From the NCBI GenBank assembly GCA_900088475.1, contig FLMG01001691.1:1-14663 (forward strand): a stretch of 14,663 nt of DNA. The letters are read 5' to 3'. Source of the DNA: Hyphochytrium catenoides (lineage: Eukaryota > Sar > Hyphochytriomycetes > Hyphochytriales > Hyphochytriaceae). The position numbers and the translations under genes were made by a program. Below are positions 8,293 through 14,663 of the stretch, piece by piece (position 1 is the stretch's first letter; the number at the start of each line of letters is the position of its first letter). The notes beneath the pieces are model-generated. The model ran no database searches and was not told the origin of the DNA. It saw only the letters and a list, made by a program, of their open reading frames with translations.

Positions 8293-10329
8293 ATGGCTTG
8301 GCTCTTTGGTGTCGCTCTCTCCGTCACGGCGACAGTATGTGGTACACTGGGGAAAGTGCTGATGAAGCTGAGCCACAATAGAGGAGGAGATATGGTCATT
8401 TTTGCTTTCGCCATCAGCCTCGTGATGATCCTAAACCCCTTGCTGGACGCTATGAGCTATGGATATGCTGCTCAGGTGCATTTCGATTGTCCTATTTGCT
8501 TCTCCTCTACCGCGAGGCAAGAGACATTCTCGCCTTTGTGCCTTATCCAGGCATCTGCTCTACTGCCACTGTGCCTTTGCTGTACTTTCGGACTTTCTCT
8601 CTTTCTCTCTTCTCTCTCCTTCTCCCTCTCTTTCTCTCTCTCTCTTTCCCCCCTCCTCGTCTGGACCCAAGCAGATACCATCTTCTCCTAACTCGATTTT
8701 GAGTTCATCCTTTCGAACTTTGCGAAGGTCTCTGGGCCTACTCTTTTGTCCTCTGGTGGCTCCTTCTGTCAACTTTCCTCCCGGAGAGCTTTCGTTTATA
8801 TCTGCCCGCCTTTAACCCTCGATTTGTCCCTATTGCTCACGCTCGCTCCTCCCATCACTGTTCCCTTTCCGTCTCCCTGTCTGCCCGTGTGCTCCTATCT
8901 GGGTACAGTCTATTCTGGCACCGATGTCCGGCTTAAGTGTGGTCTGGAACATCATGCTCTCTCCCTACCTCCTCAAAGAATCTCTAAGGACGACAGATCT
9001 GTTGGGAACACTATTCGTAGTTGCGGGCTGTGCGATCGTGGGCCTGGCGGGGAGCCATGAGACGCCAGAACATTCCACCGAGGAGCTGTTTGGACTGTTC
9101 GTCTCTGAGAGCTTCACTTTGTACATGCTCTTCCTGGCCGCTTGGATAGCTTCGGTAAGAGTAGCTGCCTCTTTTGTTTCGTAAAAGTGGTAATTAGAAG
9201 GGGGATACAAGTCCCAAGGGAGTTGTCACGGCGAGAGCAAGGAGAATAGAATGATAGCACTGAGCGCCATCTGAGGCTGATCTTTCTTGCATGTCTCTTT
9301 TTATAACTGCTGACTCTCCACTTGCCGATCAATCTTACCTGTGCCGCGTACATCCCTTGTCTCTAGCTATTCTGGATTATTAAGCAGAGATCGCAGCGGA
9401 GCCATCTTCGCCGCTTTGCTTTTGGAGCGTTGGCTGGCACTGTCGGAGGGAACCTGTTCTTCGTTAAGGTTAGTGGGTAGAACACTGTGAAGCTGAGGTT
9501 TCTGCATCCTGTCTCTCTCTTGTTTACCTCTAAGCTGTCATGTCTCTTTGTCTCTTTCGTGTCATTCGCACTAACTCCAATTTTGCCCCTTAAGCTTAGT
9601 CATCTTTCCTAACGGTTTTATCTGATCCTTTCTGTTTTCCTCCTCCATTAGGCCTTCGTCGAGTTGGCCAAGAACGGCCATGGCGTGTGGTCTGTCCCTG
9701 GAATCTACATTATCCTTATAGCTGCGCTTGTATCAGCCGGAGGGGGATTGTACATCCTTAATGCTGCCCTACGGCAATATGAGGCAATTTACCTTGTATC
9801 CGTGTACCAAAGCTTCCTTATTATTATAGGTAAGCCGGGGAAGAGGAGTCATGGCACTTAACTGTTCTGTCCAACTGGGCATCTCTAGTATCCATCCATC
9901 TGCCTCTACGGCTTTGTCGATTGATACCATCTCCCCATTGTACTAAGGATTGGTCGGTATATTGTTTAATCTTTGTTTCAAGTCTCTCATAAACAATCTG
10001 TGGGTGCTTCCAGCGAGGGAGGCTCGTCCCACTTTTACCCTTCTCGGCTGGCGAGACGCGACTGTGCATACTCACTGTTGTCACACCCTCTCTCGGTGCA
10101 TAATCTGCTAGGCGCCGTCTCCGGAGTGGTCTTCTTTAATGAGCTGGATGGAATGTCTGCAGTGAGAAGAGTGGCTTACGTTTGCGGCCTATTCACTGCC
10201 ATAATCGGTATTCGCGTATTGACTACCAGTGATGAGCCAGTTAGACCTGACTGCGTTACCGAAAAGGGTTCAGAGGTAGAACCTCTGCTGCCTAATGGTC
10301 ACAGTCACGGCGACGCGATGTTGGTTTAA
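8293..10329 (+). CDS. NIPA-type (DUF803) magnesium transporter-like membrane protein
   Basis: Known of the family: NIPA proteins belong to the drug/metabolite transporter superfamily, are linked to Mg2+ transport, and sit in plasma or endosomal membranes. Exons: 8293-8475, 8909-9154, 9367-9468, 9652-9829, 10112-10329. Donors are GTGCAT, GTAAGA, GTTAGT and GTAAGC. Phases agree and give 927 nt (308 residues plus TAA). About nine hydrophobic segments are visible: near residues 2-21, 35-57, 62-81, 92-108, 131-147, 160-175, 192-208, 216-244 and 255-272. Family-like stretches are YGYAAQSILAPMSGLSVVWN (about 56-75), LLKESLRTTDLLGTL, GALAGTVGGNLFFVK and YQSFLIIIG joined to FFNELDGMS. The soluble C-tail (about 273-308) holds an acidic dileucine motif, E291-V-E-P-L-L296, typical of endosomal sorting. 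The start ATG has A at -3 and G at +4. Divergent from IFT54, tail to tail with the KH gene. Substrate is inferred from family only; other drug/metabolite-type transporters remain possible. Confidence 0.88.
8594..8656. repeat. CT-rich tract in intron 1 of the NIPA-like gene
   Basis: Imperfect TC run inside the 433-base first intron (8476-8908), the longest intron in this window. The rest of that intron is pyrimidine-rich and I see no gene in it. Confidence 0.85.
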
Positions 10330-10833
10330 TGGCTTCTACATCCTTTGTACTAGTAACACCTCTTCTTTCTCTTTCATTTACCTCTCTCTTCGTCCTTACG
10401 GCTCTGTATAGTATGTATGGACCGCCTGTGTATCCTAAGAGGTATGTCCTAGTTGGGCATACTGAGTACCAGTGTAAATTCTAAGCTTCACTAGGCATAA
10501 AGGAGTTTGCAGCACTACCGGTCTCCCCTCAGATCCCAGCATTCCTCTATAAACTCTCTTCTTCACCAAGCTCCTGCTGCGAAATCCTTCCGTCTGTCCT
10601 GTTGGCTGCCCAGTACCTCACTTCGGCGACACTGTGGCACTATCTGGGAAGCCTGTTAACAATGTCATCAGAGATTATGTTCCCAAAATAGTCGTACTTT
10701 AGGAAAGTGCTGGTTTAATAGCGAGAATCTCAACAATTCAAGCAGCTAGCTCTAGCACCAACTTGACATCGATCACACGCTTTTTATTCTACATCATCAT
10801 CGCCATCATCATGACCAATGAACTCTCCGTACT
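10330..10833. other. Tail-to-tail spacer with two 3' untranslated regions
   Basis: It lies between the stop of the NIPA-like gene and the stop of the KH gene on the other strand. No open frame or RNA gene is recognisable. No AATAAA is seen on the plus strand after the transporter stop. The right end carries imperfect CAT repeats (about 10791-10813) within the KH gene's 3' region. Confidence 0.6.
10783..10788 (-). terminator. Probable polyadenylation signal of the KH gene
   Basis: AATAAA on the minus strand, 46 bases past the TAG stop of the KH-domain gene, which is a usual distance for a short 3' untranslated region. Confidence 0.5.
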
Positions 10834-11568
10834 CTAGGTAGAAGGGTCCACTCCATCTGTCGCTTTCATAGCTTCCCAGTCAGTTGCGCGAAAGGTTGTT
10901 GATACGAGGCGCTCCCCCTCCTTTTCCAGCTTTTTGCCCTTCTTTTTCTTAGCATACCAGTTGCTGTTTCTCCCAGCAGGAAGGGGACGAACAGGCCGTT
11001 TGTGGATCTCTGAAGCCGTCCATATATAGGAGTCTGGCCTCCCAGGTGTGTGTCGGTTCAAGTGCTTCTGCCGCGCAAAGCTGCTTAGTGTGCGCCTGGC
11101 ACGAGCAACAGTCTTCTGGATGTTGGCTTCAACAACATCCATGGCTTCCGGTGTTCCTTCCATATAAACAACCCTGGTATTCGGATTGCCAGGATGCCCA
11201 TCATCTTCTTCTTGCTGCACGGTGATTCTCCGCATGCCAGGAGCCTGCTGCAAAGATTTAATATTCTTCCATCCTTTCGCACCAATGATTCTGCCAACCG
11301 ACTCCACCGGCACATACAGAGTGCGACGGGAATGCACAGCAGCCTTCTTCTTTTCTTCTTCTTCTTTCTTCATCACTCGTGTTGTGCTCTTATGTTGACC
11401 CTTCTTCTGTCCAAGTGTTGCATCCTTGTCTTTCATTTGCACGCCTTTACTCTTCTCAGAGTCCCCTTCAACACTATCATCAAAGGACGCTGAAAATCCG
11501 AAAAAGAAGTTACAATGCTGCTGCTGCTGCCGACGAAGATCATCAACAGCGCTGTGGCCACCACTCAT
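10834..11568 (-). CDS. Single-KH-domain RNA-binding protein
   Basis: An uninterrupted frame of 244 residues, the only intronless gene here. It has one type I KH fold at about residues 82-158: beta-1 RRTLYVPVESV, helix 1 GRII with the nucleic-acid-binding GAKG loop at 96-99, helix 2 WKNIKSLQQAPGM, beta-2 RRITVQQ, a variable loop rich in Gly, Pro and Asn, then TRVVYMEGTPEAMDVVEANI. Such domains bind short single-stranded RNA or DNA. The flanks look disordered: a QQQQ run near residue 14, an acidic/Ser patch, a Lys/Glu stretch before the KH domain, and a basic tail with KKKKGKK at about 207-213. The reading frame is open further 5' of the ATG, but the ATG at 11566-11568 is the first one and has A at -3. 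A TATAC stretch lies about 80 bases upstream on the same strand. I do not recognise the subfamily; splicing, mRNA binding and ribosome biogenesis are all possible. Confidence 0.82.
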   Translation of the reverse strand: MSGGHSAVDDLRRQQQQHCNFFFGFSASFDDSVEGDSEKSKGVQMKDKDATLGQKKGQHKSTTRVMKKEEEEKKKAAVHSRRTLYVPVESVGRIIGAKGWKNIKSLQQAPGMRRITVQQEEDDGHPGNPNTRVVYMEGTPEAMDVVEANIQKTVARARRTLSSFARQKHLNRHTPGRPDSYIWTASEIHKRPVRPLPAGRNSNWYAKKKKGKKLEKEGERLVSTTFRATDWEAMKATDGVDPST

Positions 11569-13015
11569 TATTGAGAAGAATAACCTCCACCCGTGCACGG
11601 TACGCAGATACAATTTAACGTGCTAACGTGGAAAAATCGGCAGCTTATGTATAATGACAGCCCAACCTTCTAGTCCGGCGCCGGCGGAGTACTAGTAGTA
11701 AGTAGCGGTCAAGCCATCGCCTGTCCGTTTGTTGTTGCTCCGTCGCGCTTTTTGGTTTAGCGATTATTAGAAGCAATGTCCCAGGGTTGAGTTCTTTCTC
11801 TTCCTTCTGCTGCTGGTGGTGATGCTCTCATTGATGATGTTATTATGTTGTACGCTCTACTATCTCCTCCTCGCCATCATCATCAGGGGCCGCCATAGCA
11901 AGAAGAGGGTAGTGCTACTACTACTACTTCTGATGGCGGTCTTGTCTTTGCTTACTTGTTCTTCTTCATTCTCATCATCAGCAGAAACAACAGCACAAGA
12001 AGCGAAGGCTAGGACACGGCGGGACGGCGGGGTGGGACCGGGGGCCGGAGAAGGGGGTTGTTACCACCATAGTAGGCACAACATTACGGCGTTCCTTCTT
12101 CCAACTGACCAGGTTCTTTTTTTGGTGCCACTGCTGCTCTCGTAGACGCCGCAGCAGCAGCACGATGATGAGTTATTATCATCAGAAGAAGCAGCATGAG
12201 GAGGAGGAGAACAACAACAACGTCGTACCGCAGAGCTTACTAGGCTATAATAAGAGGGGCTCATGCTGTCTTCTGATGATGGTCTGATGATGGCGTTGAT
12301 CAATGGGCCTGGTGGCGGCTTATTATAAGTGGAGCTGAAGAGTCAGGTGTCCAATAAATGGAGGAGGGCGAAGAAACAACGAAACCCTCTTTCTTCCTTT
12401 TCTTTGCTTGCACTGTGAAGGCAAGGCCCCCTTTCCCTCCCGGGTCAGGACCCAAGGGGCATCACAAGGCGCTTCTTCTTCCTCTTCTTGCCCAGCGTTC
12501 AAGGTACATGGACACAGTTCGTTCGTAGTTGTATTTGCGTCACTAGCGAAGGACGTTAGCGGCTATCGTAGAGCTTGGGGAGAGTGGGGAGAGGAGAAGT
12601 GAGGAGCGCACCAGTAATGAGAACTGAGGTCACCTTGTACAGCCTCTGTCTGTCTCCTTCTAGCTGCTCGGTGCTCGGTACTGTCGCCGCTTATTCTGGG
12701 TCCTCTGGGCCGCATGCTCAGCTTTATTGACCGGTGGAGCGCTGGGTAGAGCACTTGCCGCGCATCATCTTAGTAGAGCTCCACCTCGCTATTTCTTTCT
12801 TTGATTGGCGTCCGAGAGGAGCAGAGGAAGACAGAACCTTAAGGCTTCCTCCAGGCCCACTTTAATCAAGGGCGGCACGTAAAAACTCTATCACTCTCCA
12901 AGCCACCGAGGTTGAACTTTTCAAGAGTATTCATCGTTCTTCATAGTACTTGCTGGATAGCGGTGTGGACTCATAAAGTAGCCTCCCTCAGCCAGAAGGG
13001 TTGTACGTCATCAGT
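11569..13015. other. Divergent intergenic region rich in triplet repeats (no convincing gene)
   Basis: About 1.45 kb between the head-to-head starts of the KH and ubiquitin-like genes. The left two-thirds is dominated by short trinucleotide runs (ATC/GAT, CTA, CAG, GAG, AAC). The right third (about 12400-13015) is mostly unique sequence with modest CT stretches. Open frames here translate to low-complexity Leu, Ser or Cys runs and have no domain. Confidence 0.55.
11796..12300. repeat. Cluster of short trinucleotide repeats
   Basis: Runs of three to five units of different triplets lie close together: CTG/GGT near 11806-11820, ATC near 11874-11885, CTA at about 11915-11928, TTC and ATC near 11960-11982, CAG and GAT near 12150-12170, GAG and AAC near 12198-12222, and GAT near 12275-12292. 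Confidence 0.7.
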
Positions 13016-14663
13016 ATGTCCTCACGCCATCTGAAGCAGATAAGGCAGAGCAAAGTCTCCGATTTCTTTGCTTCAGAGGTAGGGCATCGGAATTTGTCTT
13101 GAAGGTCTACCTCCTCTAAACCTTTAACTTAGGCACTGGCAGACTCCTCCGATGAGGGAGAATCGTTATCAACTATCCAACACAGTCACCCAGCTACCGC
13201 TGCAGCCTTTTCACTACTGGATGTAAGTCTTTGGCCGTCTTCCGTTGCTGCGTCCTCCGCAGAATAGTTATTAAGCGAGATTATGATTATTAGCTCTCAG
13301 ACGCGAGCCAGATGACATCAGAAGACGATGACGAAGAGGAGAAAGGGGAGCCCATGGGAAAACGGCCAAACACTGACTCTAAGCAGAGTAGATCAGCTTC
13401 AGAGATGTCAGAGCGTCTTCATGCCCCGAGTGCAAAAGGTATGAAAAACCTTGGCTTATGGTACCTAAAGGCTAGGAAGAGACACCGGATGAGAGAGATG
13501 AGGAGGCCCAGCAAACAAGAGCGTTACTTACACCGCCTGAGCGGGAGGAGATACGCGCAAGGAACGATTCAGCGCAAGATAGGAAAGAAAGACGGTGGTT
13601 TTTGTGACGGAGAGGAGAAGGGGGAAGGAAAGGAAGAGCGAGAGCGCTACCTGCAGCACTAAACGCCATAACGTTAGAAAAAGGGTCGAAGAAACCCAAG
13701 AACAGAGGCAAGAAGAAGAAGAAAGGCTCAGATTATAATCTTACTAGCACAACGACCAGTGAGGAGATAGATGAAGACGCATTGTTAGCACAAGCAATCG
13801 TCGATAACACCTCGACCTATAGCATCAAGCCGGCTTCTTACAAGGTAAATTAGGGTCTGGGAACTCGGAGCTTTGGATCCACACTCGTACTCATAGCAGC
13901 CATCCAAGTTTTCTAATATTCTCCTTTCCTCGATCCACTTTCCATCCTTCCTTGCTGACCCCATTCGTCTTTCGGAGGTTGCGTCTGCTCTCTGTGTTAT
14001 GTTGGCATCTCACCTTCCTTGTACCTTTCACGTGTTTTGTTGCCGTACTCTGATACTAGTTAACGCTGAACTGCGTGCACAATGGAAAAGACTTCCAAGT
14101 GAAGTGCCGAAGCGACGACACAGTGCTGCAGTTAAAGGACCAAATCACCCAGCATCTTGGGTTCCCCCCGACTAATCAGGTAAGCAAGATCTGACAGATT
14201 TCGCGTCAGAGAAGGCAAACAAAGCACCATGAAGAGAACAAAGAAACATCTATGCTGTGCAAGGAACAGCCACCCATCATGATATTTCGAGCTAACCACT
14301 GCATGAAGCGTTTAGTCTTCAGAGGCAAGGTCTTGGGCAAGGATGAAGAACGATTAGCAGAAAGAGGGCTCAAGAATAACTCCCATGTCACAGTCCACTT
14401 CGTGCTGAGAGCTACCAAGCAGGTGAGAGTGCAAACTCTTCTGGAGAAAAGTTGTAGGACCGAGTCATCTGTTTCAACTTATATGACATAGCGCCAAGAC
14501 GCTTTTCGGCCTGTTGCCTTTACTGAGAGATATAGAAACGCGAGACTTAACTTTACCTATCGCTAACTCGTGTATGGTTGCTTCTTAGGCGGGATCCAGC
14601 CCTGATGATGCTAAGGATCCGGAGCCGTTACCTCATACCAAGGCCGCTGGTAAGGGAGAGCGC
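13016..14663 (+). CDS. Ubiquitin-like-domain protein with N-terminal PIP-box, truncated by window edge
   Basis: Exons supported: 13016-13078, 13133-13222, from 13294, up to 13844, 14060-14179, 14309-14422, and from 14589 (possible donor GTAAGG at 14650). The N-terminus has Q11-S-K-V-S-D-F-F18, a full match to the PCNA-binding consensus QxxhxxFF. Acidic, Ser-rich sequence follows (DSSDEGES, SEDDDEEEKGE), then a lysine-rich patch (SKKPKNRGKKKKK). Exons 14060-14179 and 14309-14422 form a ubiquitin-like fold: LTLNCVHNGKDFQVKC strands, helix DTVLQLKDQITQHLG, FPPTNQ joined to RLVFRGKVLG, then LAERGLKNNSHVTVHFVLR. Compare ubiquitin's IPPDQQRLIFAGKQL. Middle part uncertain: model A has exons 13294-13438, 13480-13594 and 13643-13844; model B has 13294-13594 and 13645-13844. 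Model A gives an LLTPPEREEIRARN segment that reminds me of NIP45/Rad60-type SUMO-like proteins, but that is recollection, not a search. The subfamily is unassigned. Confidence 0.72.

Noticed and set aside
11816-12145. Plus-strand open frame with Leu-rich, membrane-like N-terminus
   Set aside because: The hydrophobic run comes from translating CTA, CTC and ATC triplet repeats; no family resemblance, and the second half is unstructured GC-rich sequence.
13605-13607. TGA as a selenocysteine codon
   Set aside because: The flanking sequence is a charged linker with no redox motif, and a short intron explains the stop more simply.
13472-13711. Minus-strand 79-residue open frame
   Set aside because: Shadow of the charged plus-strand exons of the ubiquitin-like gene.

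Overview
The window is nuclear DNA from a eukaryote, most likely a ciliated microbial one. Every gene but one is split by GT-AG introns. Several introns carry CTAAC-type branch sites a short way upstream of the acceptor. AG/CT and triplet microsatellites fill the gaps between genes. Cilia are inferred from a full-length intraflagellar transport subunit, IFT54. Base composition looks roughly balanced. I cannot name the lineage from the sequence.

Layout from left to right. (1) 1-739, minus strand: the first two exons of a sphingolipid delta-4 (dihydroceramide) desaturase, which runs off the left edge. (2) 740-2304: non-coding, with a palindrome cluster close to the desaturase start and a long AG tract. 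(3) 2305-7047, minus strand: a 13-exon gene that I could assemble completely. All splice phases agree, and it gives 2208 nt, or 735 residues. It encodes IFT54 (TRAF3IP1/MIP-T3), but with two complete N-terminal calponin-homology (CH) domains instead of the usual one. (4) 7048-8292: a divergent intergenic region with AG and CT tracts. (5) 8293-10329, plus strand: a five-exon, 308-residue NIPA-type (DUF803) multi-pass membrane transporter. (6) 10330-10833: tail-to-tail spacer. (7) 10834-11568, minus strand: a single-exon KH-domain RNA-binding protein. (8) 11569-13015: a gene-free stretch rich in trinucleotide repeats. (9) 13016-14663, plus strand: the start of a ubiquitin-like-domain protein with a PCNA-binding (PIP-box) motif at its N-terminus, running off the right edge.

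The genes do not form a pathway; this is ordinary eukaryotic gene packing. IFT54 and the transporter are head to head, the transporter and the KH gene are tail to tail, and the KH and ubiquitin-like genes are head to head. The points most worth following are the doubled CH domain of IFT54, the pairing of a PIP-box with a ubiquitin-like domain in the last gene, and the palindrome cluster upstream of the desaturase. No mobile element, tRNA, rRNA or CRISPR array was seen.
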